Below, in pieces: positions 1 to 5,847 of a stretch of DNA of 5,979 bases. The stretch is from an uncultured Bilophila sp. GTDB taxonomy: Bacteria > Desulfobacterota > Desulfovibrionia > Desulfovibrionales > Desulfovibrionaceae. The notes beneath the pieces are model-generated. The model saw nothing but the letters and a program-made list of their open reading frames with translations, did not search any database and had not been told where the DNA came from. The stretch's first letter is position 1. Each line of letters starts with the position of its first letter. The DNA lies in the NCBI GenBank assembly GCA_959604115.1, contig CAUHBW010000251.1:1-5979 (forward strand), read 5' to 3'. Both the position numbers and the translations under genes were made by a program.

Positions 1-17
1 CCCCTCCCCAATCTTTA

Positions 18-1475
18 TTACAGGTTCACCTCGCTCATGGGAAGGCCCAGAGCGTCGGCGACGCCCTTGCCGTAGGCGGGGTCGGCCTTGGCGCAGTTGG
101 TGATGTGGCGGATCTGGATTTCGCGGGGCACTCCGGCCATCGCGCGGGCGGTGTTGCCGAAGAGGGCTTCCTTCTGCTCAGGCGTCATGAGACGGAAGAG
201 CTTGCCGGGCTGTTCGTAGTAGTCCGCGTCGTCGCAGGGGTACTGCCAGCGGGCGGCGTCGCCGGAAATCTTCAGCGGCGGCTCGGAGTAGTCGGGCTGA
301 TCCTTCCACGCGCCGTTGCTGTTGGGCTCGTAGTTCGTGTAGCTGCCGTAGTTGCCGTCAACACGCATCTGGCCGTCGCGGTGATAGCTGTGGAACGGGC
401 AGCGGGACTGGTTCACGGGGATGAGATGATGGTTCACGCCGAGACGGTAACGCTGCGCGTCGCCGTAGGAGAACAGGCGGCCCTGCAACATCTTGTCGGG
501 AGAAAAGCCGATGCCCGGAACCACGTTCGCGGGATTGAAGGCGGCCTGCTCCACTTCCGCGAAATAGTTGTCGGGATTGCGGTTCAGCTCCAGCTCCCCG
601 ACTTCGATGAGCGGATAGTCCTTGTGATACCACACCTTGGTCAGATCGAAGGGATGGTAGGGCAGCTTTTCGGCGTCCGCTTCGGGCATGATCTGGAAAT
701 ACAGGGTCCAGCGCGGGAAATCGCCCTTTTCGATGTGTTCGTACAAATCGCGCTGGTGGCTGTCGCGGTCCTTGGCGATGACGGCTTCGGCTTCGGCGTC
801 GGTCAGGTTCTTGATGCCCTGCTGCGTCCGGAAGTGGAACTTCACCCAGAACCGTTCGTTGTCCGCGTTGATCAGGCTGAACGTGTGGCTCCCGAATCCG
901 TGCATGTTGCGGTAGCTGGCGGGAATGCCGCGATCGCTCATGACCACCGTGACCTGATGCAGCGCTTCGGGCAGAAGAGTCCAGAAGTCCCAGTTGTTCT
1001 TGGCGCTGTGCATGTTGGTGCGGGGATCGCGCTTCACGACGTGGTTCAGGTCGGGGAATTTCAGGGCGTCGCGCAGGAAGAAGACCGGCGTGTTGTTGCC
1101 TACGAGATCCCAGTTGCCTTGATCGGTATAGAATTTGAGGGCGAAGCCGCGAATGTCGCGTTCGGCGTCGGCCGCGCCGCGCTCGCCGGCCACGGTGGAG
1201 AAGCGGGCGAACACGTCCGTCTTCTTGCCGACTTCCGCGAAGAGGGAAGCGCGCGTGTACCGGGTGATGTCGTGCGTTACCGTAAAGGTGCCGTACGCGC
1301 CGGAACCTTTGGCGTGCATGCGGCGTTCGGGAATGACTTCACGGTCGAAATGGGCGAGCTTTTCCAGAAACCATGTATCCTGAAGGAGCATGGGGCCGCG
1401 AGGACCGGCGGTAAGGCTGTTTTCGTTATCGACGACCGGAGCTCCGGCATTGGTGGTCAGCATATCTTTGGACAT
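18..1475 (-). CDS. katA: Haem catalase, clade 3 (small subunit), 485 aa
   Basis: Cytoplasmic haem catalase that converts hydrogen peroxide to water and oxygen. The core is complete. The distal histidine is His54 in [10 protein letters not shown], and the catalytic Asn is Asn127 in the GNNTPVFF motif, 73 residues after the His as in mammalian catalase. The [10 protein letters not shown] motif is at 91-100. The proximal haem-ligand Tyr337 lies in [14 protein letters not shown] with Arg333 four residues before it. The length of 485 residues and the lack of a flavodoxin-like C-terminal domain fit small-subunit catalases. There is no signal peptide. The reading frame stays open for 32 codons upstream, but I start at MSKDMLTT because AAGGAGG sits 5 nt before that ATG and the upstream part overlaps the predicted promoter. 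The stop codon is TAA. The gene is separated by about 490 nt from the ABC operon and appears to be its own transcription unit. Family assignment is very secure; the symbol follows common usage. Confidence 0.97.
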   Translation of the reverse strand: MSKDMLTTNAGAPVVDNENSLTAGPRGPMLLQDTWFLEKLAHFDREVIPERRMHAKGSGAYGTFTVTHDITRYTRASLFAEVGKKTDVFARFSTVAGERGAADAERDIRGFALKFYTDQGNWDLVGNNTPVFFLRDALKFPDLNHVVKRDPRTNMHSAKNNWDFWTLLPEALHQVTVVMSDRGIPASYRNMHGFGSHTFSLINADNERFWVKFHFRTQQGIKNLTDAEAEAVIAKDRDSHQRDLYEHIEKGDFPRWTLYFQIMPEADAEKLPYHPFDLTKVWYHKDYPLIEVGELELNRNPDNYFAEVEQAAFNPANVVPGIGFSPDKMLQGRLFSYGDAQRYRLGVNHHLIPVNQSRCPFHSYHRDGQMRVDGNYGSYTNYEPNSNGAWKDQPDYSEPPLKISGDAARWQYPCDDADYYEQPGKLFRLMTPEQKEALFGNTARAMAGVPREIQIRHITNCAKADPAYGKGVADALGLPMSEVNL

Positions 1476-1480
1476 CGGTG

Positions 1481-1487
1481 CCTCCTT
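1481..1487 (-). promoter_or_regulatory. Ribosome binding site of the catalase gene
   Basis: On the minus strand this reads AAGGAGG, followed by a 5-nt spacer and the ATG at 1475-1473. It is a near-perfect Shine-Dalgarno match and decides the start codon against the longer open frame that runs to 1571. Confidence 0.9.
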
Positions 1488-1534
1488 GGGGTTTGCGGCC
1501 TTGAGCCGTGCGTGGGTTGGAACGTTGCAAGGAA

Positions 1535-1555
1535 ACAGGTGCCCTGTGAAGGCAC
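1535..1555. repeat. Overlapping small palindromes at the predicted catalase transcript start
   Basis: ACAGG-TGC-CCTGT (1535-1547) is a 13-nt interrupted palindrome. An overlapping inverted repeat, GTGCC (1539-1543) with GGCAC (1551-1555), shares its sequence. They lie at the predicted +1 and just downstream of the -10 element, where an operator or a 5' UTR hairpin could act. Short palindromes arise often by chance, so this is only a candidate regulatory site. Confidence 0.3.
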
Positions 1556-1582
1556 TATGCGCGGTGGACATTCAAAAGTCAA
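1554..1582 (-). promoter_or_regulatory. Predicted sigma-70-type promoter of the catalase gene
   Basis: On the minus strand, TTGACT (1582-1577, 5 of 6 to TTGACA) is followed after exactly 17 nt by CATAGT (1559-1554, 4 of 6 to TATAAT). This predicts a transcript start near 1547 and a 5' untranslated region of about 70 nt ending at the strong ribosome binding site. The sequence just upstream is AT-rich, as expected for a promoter or operator. The elements are seen directly; their use is inferred. Confidence 0.55.
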
Positions 1583-1604
1583 TAACAATAATCAATATTA
1601 ATAA
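1583..1604. promoter_or_regulatory. AT-rich imperfect palindrome upstream of the catalase -35 element
   Basis: Immediately upstream of the -35 element is a run composed almost only of A and T with scattered C. It contains ATCAATATTAAT, a 12-nt palindrome with one mismatched pair centred on AATATT. Peroxide-responsive catalase genes are often controlled by PerR/Fur-type repressors or OxyR at AT-rich sites near the promoter. I cannot match this sequence to one consensus, so it is a candidate operator only. Confidence 0.2.
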
Positions 1605-1667
1605 AAGATGTTCAGTTTTATCCTGTATTCTCAATTTGTTAAAGTATAAAAAAAGGGGGGAAATACT

Positions 1668-1769
1668 ATGATTTTCTTTCAGGGGCATACGGATATGATT
1701 CGCTCGAATCAGAGTCCGGTCCTCGTGGAGTCTGCCCGGACGCAGGCGCGAGCGGAGGTGCGCGATTGA
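1668..1769 (+). CDS. Possible small protein of 33 aa, divergent from the catalase gene
   Basis: A short ORF (MIFFQGHTDM... ending ...AEVRD, stop TGA) opens on the plus strand at the downstream edge of the AT-rich island. A purine-rich AAAAGGGGGG stretch ends 7 nt before the ATG and could serve as a ribosome binding site, although it is not a canonical GGAGG. A second in-frame ATG at codon 10 is preceded by AGGGG. The stop codon lies 4 nt before a strong hairpin (1774-1814). I recognise no family and see no signal peptide or membrane segment. It may be a real small gene, a leader peptide, or chance, since a 33-codon ORF is not significant alone. Confidence 0.25.
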   Translation: MIFFQGHTDMIRSNQSPVLVESARTQARAEVRD

Positions 1770-1773
1770 GAAA

Positions 1774-1814
1774 GGCTCCTTTCCCCCTGTGCGGCATCGC
1801 GGGGAAAAGGAGCC
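1774..1814. terminator. Strong hairpin, possible weak terminator
   Basis: GGCTCCTTTCCCC (1774-1786) pairs with GGGGAAAAGGAGCC (1801-1814): 13 base pairs with one bulged A. The loop itself can form GCG-GCAT-CGC. On the minus strand the stem is followed by TTTCTC, a weak U-tract, so it could end the ABC/SUMF1 operon about 150 nt after its stop codon. On the plus strand no T-run follows directly; the nearest is TTTTT at 1830-1834. Its role as a terminator is uncertain, but the pairing is clear. Confidence 0.5.
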
Positions 1815-1816
1815 GG

Positions 1817-1845
1817 AAACCTGTGGGGCTTTTTCGGTCAGGTTT
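1817..1845. repeat. Inverted repeat AAACCTG / CAGGTTT
   Basis: A perfect 7-bp inverted repeat (1817-1823 and 1839-1845) encloses a 15-nt loop containing TTTTT. It begins 2 nt after the preceding hairpin, so the two form a tandem hairpin pair in the intergenic region. It may be part of a bidirectional termination region or a small RNA. Function is not known. Confidence 0.4.
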
Positions 1846-1885
1846 GTGATCAAAGTCCGTATGCTTTCAAAGGGCGTCTTCGTGG

Positions 1886-1914
1886 CGCCGCGCATTGACG
1901 GGATGTGCGCGGCG
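1886..1914. repeat. Inverted repeat CGCCGCGCA / TGCGCGGCG
   Basis: A perfect 9-bp GC-rich inverted repeat (1886-1894 and 1906-1914) with an 11-nt loop lies 48 nt past the stop codon of the SUMF1-like gene on the minus strand. No U-tract follows on either strand, so it is not a classical Rho-independent terminator. It could stabilise the 3' end of the operon transcript. Confidence 0.4.
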
Positions 1915-1961
1915 ACGGATTTCCGGCCTCTGCCGCGCCGGTCGTTTTTCTGAATTCGGCG

Positions 1962-3692
1962 TTACTTTTTGGGAATCAACGACAGGATGTCCTTTCGGAG
2001 CGCGTCGGCGGAGAGGCGGGCGAGTTTTCCGCCGCGCAGGGCCGCGACATGCTTTTTGTAGATCTGCAAGGAGGCGTTTTGCTTCACGAGGTGCGGGGCG
2101 TTGCCGGACATTTCCTGCCCGATGCCCTTCAGTTCCTCGTCAAACAGGGATGCCGGAACCTTTTGCGCGTTTTCCAGCGTCTGCTTGTAGAACAGCAGCA
2201 TGGAGCGGAATTCGGCCTCCTGATTGTCGATGCCGGTGTGCGACAGGGCGATGCCCTTGTCGAGGCTGGAGAGAACCTGCCGGTACTGTTTGGCTTCGGC
2301 GGCCTTCATCTTGGGCAGGGCCGCTTCGACCTGCTTTTTCTTGTCCTCGAAGTTCTTCAGTTCCTTGCCGATGATCTCCCGTTTGATCAGGCAGTCCTTG
2401 AGCATGGTCACGAGGTAGACCGCCGAGCGGATTTCGTTGGACACCGTGGACCGCTTCTGCCGTTCGAGGGTGATGTTGTTCTCGCGGATCAGGTTCTGGA
2501 GGCCCTTGAGGCTGGCCTTTTCCGCGTCGGTTCCGGCGCGGGCCTCAAGCTGCGCGACCAGCTCCAGCGGATCGCCGGAGGGGTTCAGCTCGGCGGAGAG
2601 TTCGACCCCGGCCTTTTGCCATTCCCGGGCCAGCTCGGCGGGGCGGTCGCCGCCCGGCGTGTTGATGCCGGAGAGCGCCACGCGGAACCCGAGATCGCGC
2701 GCCCGGTTGGGGCCGTCCTTGAGGAAGGGGGCGAGTTCCTCGCGGCGTCCGGGCATCACTTCGTCGCGGGATGACAGAAAGCTGCCGCCCTTGCGGATGA
2801 AGCCGCCGGTGGAGCCGTGCAGACGTCCGCCGAGCGAGAACTGGAAGCCGTCCTGCGCCATTTCGGCGGCGTTGCCCGCCATGTCGTAGAACCCCGCCGG
2901 ATTGGGCTTGCGGGAGCCGATGCGCTGGAGCGATTCTTCCGACGTGCCCTCGCCGGCGCGGAATACGGCGTAGCTCCGGATGGTTTCCCCGGCGGGCAGT
3001 TCAAAGAAATCCTCCTGGCTCAACGCCAGCGGCGAAACCTTCTGACCGCCGCGCGCCGCGTATTCCCATTCCGCCTCGGTGGGCAGGCGGAGGAAGGCGG
3101 TGTTGCGGTCGTCGCCCTGAAAGCCGGGCAGGGACTGCGGCGCGTTGGCGAGGAGCCATTCCGTATAGTTGCGGGTGAACGCCTGCGCGTCGTACCACGA
3201 GATATCGACCACGGGCCGGGCGTCTTCGGGCGTGGGCGCGGGGAGCGTTTCCCCGCCCGCGCACTGTCCGCCCATGACGGCGTCCCACTGGCGTTTGCTC
3301 ACCTCGTACTTGCCCTCGAAATAGAACTGCATGGCGTCGGCGTCGGGATTGGCGGCTCTGATTTTTTGCCGCCATTCCTGCGGCAGATCCTTGATCACGA
3401 ACGGCCCGGAAATGGACCCGGCATATGGGCCGTCGTAATAACCCCGGTCCTCGGCGCTGCAATCCCGGCAGCCGAAGCGTGTTTCCATGTCCCAGAGGAA
3501 TCCCTTGGCGCGCACGCCCACGGCCTTGAGGACCAGCGATTCCCCGCAGGGCATGGGCAGCACGAGATCGTCGGGCGCGGGATGGGGGTTGGAGGCGTCT
3601 TCGGCCTTCACCTCGTCCCGGGCCTTGAGCGCGGCGTGGGCTTCGGGAGCGATCAGGCAGGCGGCGAGCAGCAGGGGCAGGAACTTATTCAT
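1962..3692 (-). CDS. Secreted SUMF1/FGE-like protein with helical C-terminal domain, TagR-like, 576 aa
   Basis: Residues 1-20 form a signal peptide with likely cleavage after AHA (20). LAAC at 9-12 also resembles a lipobox but sits very early. The SUMF1/formylglycine-generating-enzyme fold spans about 95-341: YEVSKRQW (129-136), VDISWYDAQAF (162-172), RLPTEAEWEYAARGG (202-216), NPAGFYDMAGNAAEM (264-278), RKGGSF (300-305), LGFRVAL (334-340). The two catalytic cysteines that follow GGS[YF] in true FGE appear as Ser307 and Val312, and the usual GNVWEW motif reads GNAAEM, so sulfatase activation is unlikely. Residues 345-576 are charged, probably alpha-helical or coiled coil, and unfamiliar. C49, C75, C78 and C144 may form periplasmic disulfides. 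The start overlaps the permease stop by 8 nt (ATGAATAA), implying translational coupling. In type VI systems TagR is a periplasmic FGE-like protein encoded with the TagS/TagT transporter; this match is inferred from context. Confidence 0.85.
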   Translation of the reverse strand: MNKFLPLLLAACLIAPEAHAALKARDEVKAEDASNPHPAPDDLVLPMPCGESLVLKAVGVRAKGFLWDMETRFGCRDCSAEDRGYYDGPYAGSISGPFVIKDLPQEWRQKIRAANPDADAMQFYFEGKYEVSKRQWDAVMGGQCAGGETLPAPTPEDARPVVDISWYDAQAFTRNYTEWLLANAPQSLPGFQGDDRNTAFLRLPTEAEWEYAARGGQKVSPLALSQEDFFELPAGETIRSYAVFRAGEGTSEESLQRIGSRKPNPAGFYDMAGNAAEMAQDGFQFSLGGRLHGSTGGFIRKGGSFLSSRDEVMPGRREELAPFLKDGPNRARDLGFRVALSGINTPGGDRPAELAREWQKAGVELSAELNPSGDPLELVAQLEARAGTDAEKASLKGLQNLIRENNITLERQKRSTVSNEIRSAVYLVTMLKDCLIKREIIGKELKNFEDKKKQVEAALPKMKAAEAKQYRQVLSSLDKGIALSHTGIDNQEAEFRSMLLFYKQTLENAQKVPASLFDEELKGIGQEMSGNAPHLVKQNASLQIYKKHVAALRGGKLARLSADALRKDILSLIPKK

Positions 3693-4911
3693 TGCGGATG
3701 ACCTCGGAGGGAGAGAGACGGCTGCACGAAAGGCTCGGCGGCAGTGCGGCCAGCAGGGAAAGCGCCAGCACGACGCCGACGGTTCCGGCGATCTGCGTCC
3801 ACGAGAGGTGACAGACCGCGCCGAGTTCCGCGCCGAGCGGGAACAGGGCGTTGATGACGCCCGCGATGGCGGCGTAGAGGCCGAAGGCCAGCGCCATGCC
3901 GAACACGGACGTGAACAGGGTTTGGGCCAGCGGGAAGCAGACGATGTCCGCGCCGGAAAAGCCGATGAGCCGGAGGATGCCGAGCACGCGGCGTTTGCGC
4001 CGGATGGCGGCGACGAGGTTGCTGGCGGTGGAGGCGAGGAACCCGATCCCCGCCGCGAGACAGATCAGCCCGAAGACCAGCGACGTGGAGCGGTCGAGCA
4101 TGCGGACGTTCTCGATTTCCTCGGCGCGGGTGTAGGTTTCGATGTGCCGGGACGTCAGGAAGTCCCGCAGGGAGGCCACGCCGTCGAGTTCCGCCGCGTA
4201 CAGCCGGAACGAGGGGTACGCGCGTTCGCCCGCCGCCCGTTCCGCGCCGGGCCAGCCGCGTTCGGGCACGGCCATGCCGTCGCGGTAGGTTTCGGCGTCC
4301 TCCGCCAGCCGCAGCGGCACGAAGGCCGCGTCCTTCTGGAGCGCGGACAGCGGCAGGACGGCCCTGACCCGCAGGTTCGCGTCGGCGTGCTCGCGCACGA
4401 TGCCCCGCGCCCGCGTGACCCGGCCCGTCAGTTCGTCCCCGGCCTTTACGCCGAGCTTTTCCGCCGCCGAGGCGGTCAGAATCATGTCGCCGTCCCCCGG
4501 TTTCACGTCCCCGGCGAAGCGTGCGATCAACGGATCGCCTTCCCCGGACGGGATCAGGCTGACGTTCACCGGGTTGGGCGCAAGCCCTCCCTCCTTCGCT
4601 CCAGCGCGCAACAGGCCGATGGTCGCCGCGATGGCGCGGGTCTGGGGGATGACGTACCCGGTGTCCGGCCTGTTCCGCAGTTCCGCGAAGAACGCCTCGC
4701 CGTACTTGCCGCTGCCCACGGGCACGAGTTCGAGGTTGCGCGGGTCTTGCAGCAGCCGTTTCTGAAGGTTGCCGATGACGCCGTTGCGCACTCCGAACAG
4801 GATGAGCAGAGGCGCGAGCACGGTCGCCAGCGCGAGCACCGCGCACAGCGACAGCGCCCGTTCGTGCCAGTAGTCCCGCAGGGCCATGCCGCCGATGATG
4901 GAAAGCCGCAT
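3685..4911 (-). CDS. ABC transporter permease, FtsX/MacB/LolC-like (TagS-like), 408 aa
   Basis: Inner-membrane subunit of a type VII (MacB/LolCDE-type) ABC transporter. The topology is typical: transmembrane segment 1 at about 20-40, a large periplasmic domain at about 41-275, then three segments near 276-297, 328-354 and 372-391 forming the FtsX-like domain. A basic cytoplasmic stretch (AAIRRKRRVLGILRLIGFS, 301-319) is the coupling region that contacts the ATPase. The C-terminus LSPSEVIRNE is characteristic of the family. I start at MRLSIIGG because it lies 2 nt after the ATPase stop, with GGGGGTGA just upstream; the open frame extends 40 codons further inside the ATPase gene but is Arg-rich shadow there. 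A single permease implies a homodimer. Such transporters often do mechanical work across the envelope rather than import. With the SUMF1-like partner, TagS is the closest functional analogue I can suggest; LolC/E or MacB without its adaptor are alternatives. Confidence 0.85.
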   Translation of the reverse strand: MRLSIIGGMALRDYWHERALSLCAVLALATVLAPLLILFGVRNGVIGNLQKRLLQDPRNLELVPVGSGKYGEAFFAELRNRPDTGYVIPQTRAIAATIGLLRAGAKEGGLAPNPVNVSLIPSGEGDPLIARFAGDVKPGDGDMILTASAAEKLGVKAGDELTGRVTRARGIVREHADANLRVRAVLPLSALQKDAAFVPLRLAEDAETYRDGMAVPERGWPGAERAAGERAYPSFRLYAAELDGVASLRDFLTSRHIETYTRAEEIENVRMLDRSTSLVFGLICLAAGIGFLASTASNLVAAIRRKRRVLGILRLIGFSGADIVCFPLAQTLFTSVFGMALAFGLYAAIAGVINALFPLGAELGAVCHLSWTQIAGTVGVVLALSLLAALPPSLSCSRLSPSEVIRNE

Positions 4912-4913
4912 GG

Positions 4914-5624
4914 TCACCCCCGCAGCGTGGTGTTGATGACGCCGTCGCCGCCGTCCACTTCCAGCCGCAGGCAGCGGAAGCCGTTGGTTTCCACCAGCCG
5001 GTGGTCGTGGGAGACGACGACCAGCGCGCACCTGTCAGCCAGTTCGGTGAACAGGCGCATGACGTTGCCCGCAGTCACGGGGTCCAGCGCGGCGGTGGGT
5101 TCGTCGGCCAGCACGAGTTCCGGTTCGGGCAGCAGCGCCCGGGCGATGGCGACCCGTTGCCGTTCCCCGATGGACAGCCTGTCCGGCAGTTTTCCGAGTA
5201 GGTGCGCGATGCCGAGCCTGTCCGCCAGCTCCCCGATCCGCGTCTCCACGTTTCCAAGCCCCTTGGCCCTGCCCGGAGCGGCGATGTTGTCCGCGCCGTT
5301 CAAAAAAGGAAGGAGGCCGCCGGTTTGCAGTACGTAGCCGATGTGTTGCAGTCTGATCCGGGCCATGCGTTCCTGCCGGTCCCTGCGCCAGAGTTCGGTC
5401 ACGTCCTCCGTGCCGCCGGATGTTTCCAGCCGGAAGGTTTCGGCTCGGCTCGGCCTGAGGATCAGGGCGAGCAGGTCCAGCGCGGTGCTTTTCCCGCAGC
5501 CGGACGGGCCGATCAGCGCGATTTTCTCGCCCGCCCGTATCGTCAGCGACTCGATCCGCAGCCGGTACGTGTAGTCCCGCGCCGTCCGTTCGAGTTCGAC
5601 GTTGCGGAGTTCATAGAGATTCAT
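4914..5624 (-). CDS. ABC transporter ATP-binding protein, LolD/MacB-like (TagT-like), 236 aa
   Basis: Cytoplasmic ATPase that energises the permease encoded 2 nt downstream. All ABC motifs are present: Walker A GPSGCGKST (39-47), Q-loop at Gln100 (VLQTGGLLPF), signature LSIGERQRVAIARAL (150-164), Walker B LVLADEP (170-176) with catalytic Glu175, D-loop AALD (178-181) and H-loop His206 (SHD). The signature is LSIGE rather than LSGGQ, a tolerated variant. The overall pattern and the length of 236 residues fit LolD/MacB/FtsE-type ATPases. I start at MNLYELRN, which has GGAGG 10 nt upstream; the frame is open for 86 more codons but that stretch is the structured leader and reads as low-complexity Arg/Gly-rich peptide. 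It is the first gene of the operon seen here. TagT in type VI threonine-phosphorylation pathways has the same architecture; LolD is the other reading. Confidence 0.93.
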   Translation of the reverse strand: MNLYELRNVELERTARDYTYRLRIESLTIRAGEKIALIGPSGCGKSTALDLLALILRPSRAETFRLETSGGTEDVTELWRRDRQERMARIRLQHIGYVLQTGGLLPFLNGADNIAAPGRAKGLGNVETRIGELADRLGIAHLLGKLPDRLSIGERQRVAIARALLPEPELVLADEPTAALDPVTAGNVMRLFTELADRCALVVVSHDHRLVETNGFRCLRLEVDGGDGVINTTLRG

Positions 5625-5634
5625 GGTAATGATG

Positions 5635-5639
5635 CCTCC
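5635..5639 (-). promoter_or_regulatory. Ribosome binding site of the ABC ATPase gene
   Basis: On the minus strand this is GGAGG, 10 nt before the ATG at 5624-5622. It lies only 3 nt past the last paired element of the structured leader (which ends at 5643), so leader folding could affect access of the ribosome to it. It supports the short start over the long open frame. Confidence 0.7.
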
Positions 5640-5642
5640 GGC

Positions 5643-5683
5643 GGCAAGGTGCGAGCCGCACCGGCGGGCCACCGCCCCTTGCC
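5643..5683 (-). other. Predicted three-way junction in the leader of the ABC operon
   Basis: GGCAAGG (5643-5649) pairs perfectly with CCTTGCC (5677-5683). The enclosed sequence forms two further perfect hairpins: TGCG-AGC-CGCA (5650-5660, extendable to GGTGCG/CGCACC by competing with the outer stem) and GGCGG-GCCA-CCGCC (5663-5676). The result is a compact three-way junction ending 3 nt before the ribosome binding site of the ATPase gene. I see no match to the riboswitch signatures I know. The pairing is seen; a regulatory role is inferred, and the strand is assigned from the downstream gene. Confidence 0.45.
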
Positions 5684-5686
5684 CCT

Positions 5687-5709
5687 GTCCGGGGGCATAA
5701 TCCCCGGAC
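5687..5709 (-). other. Hairpin with 8-bp perfect GC-rich stem in the leader
   Basis: GTCCGGGG (5687-5694) and CCCCGGAC (5702-5709) are perfect reverse complements around a 7-nt loop, GCATAAT. It sits between the 55-nt hairpin and the three-way junction, so three folded elements follow one another with short linkers. There is no U-tract, so it is not an attenuator terminator on its own. Confidence 0.5.
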
Positions 5710-5718
5710 CCCTCGGAG

Positions 5719-5773
5719 CCGCCGCGATGCGGTTCAGTCGAAGCACGCTTCGACCGAAACCGTATTGCGGCGG
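5719..5773. repeat. 55-nt long hairpin upstream of the ABC operon
   Basis: CCGCCGCGATGC (5719-5730) pairs with GTATTGCGGCGG (5762-5773): 12 bp, two of them G-U when read on the plus strand. Inside, GGTTC (5731-5735) pairs with GAAACC (5756-5761, one bulged A), followed after an A/C mismatch by GTCGAAG (5737-5743) with CTTCGAC (5748-5754) and a CACG loop. About 24 bp in total form a nearly continuous stem. It is either part of the operon leader on the minus strand or a dispersed REP/MITE-type palindrome; the window cannot tell which. Confidence 0.6.
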
Positions 5774-5786
5774 TCCTGTGGGCGTC

Positions 5787-5845
5787 AGATATTCCTTTTT
5801 CAACACGCGGTAAAACAACACGCCTCATTTCAAAACAAACTTTGA
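5787..5845 (-). promoter_or_regulatory. Probable promoter region of the ABC operon (elements not resolved)
   Basis: This is the only AT-richer stretch between the upstream terminator and the folded leader, and it contains TTGTTT and TTGAAA on the minus strand as possible -35 hexamers. No good -10 hexamer lies at 17 nt from them; the best are TTTTAC and GAATAT, at 3 of 6 matches. A transcript starting here would carry the whole structured leader. The region is placed by position and composition only. Confidence 0.25.
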
Positions 5846-5847
5846 TG

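Noticed and set aside
105..1601. Long plus-strand ORF of 498 codons across the catalase gene
   Set aside because: It is antisense to a complete catalase with all active-site residues. Its translation is a Val/Gly/Ala/His-rich shadow, as expected in GC-rich DNA, with no recognisable motif.
1572..1895. Minus-strand ORF of 107 codons between the SUMF1-like and catalase genes
   Set aside because: No ribosome binding site, no recognisable motif, and it runs through three inverted repeats and the AT-rich catalase promoter island.
2817..3701. Plus-strand ORF of 294 codons opposite the SUMF1-like gene
   Set aside because: Shadow of the minus-strand gene whose SUMF1 motifs are clear; no independent start signal or motif.
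4912..5031. N-terminal extension of the permease by 40 codons
   Set aside because: It lies wholly inside the ATPase gene and is an Arg/Pro/Gly-rich shadow; MRLSIIGG directly after the ATPase stop gives the usual permease N-terminus.
3487..5337. Plus-strand ORF of 616 codons across the permease and ATPase genes
   Set aside because: It is antisense to two well-supported ABC genes, is Arg/Gly/Asp-rich, has no domain motif and spans a gene junction.
5650..5710. FMN riboswitch on the plus strand, suggested by CACCGGCGG
   Set aside because: Only this short string resembles the class. The other conserved boxes and their order are absent, and no plus-strand gene follows.
5719..5773. tRNA or tRNA-like element suggested by the long hairpin
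   Set aside because: No cloverleaf arrangement, no T-arm GTTCRA in the right context and no acceptor stem; it is a single long hairpin.
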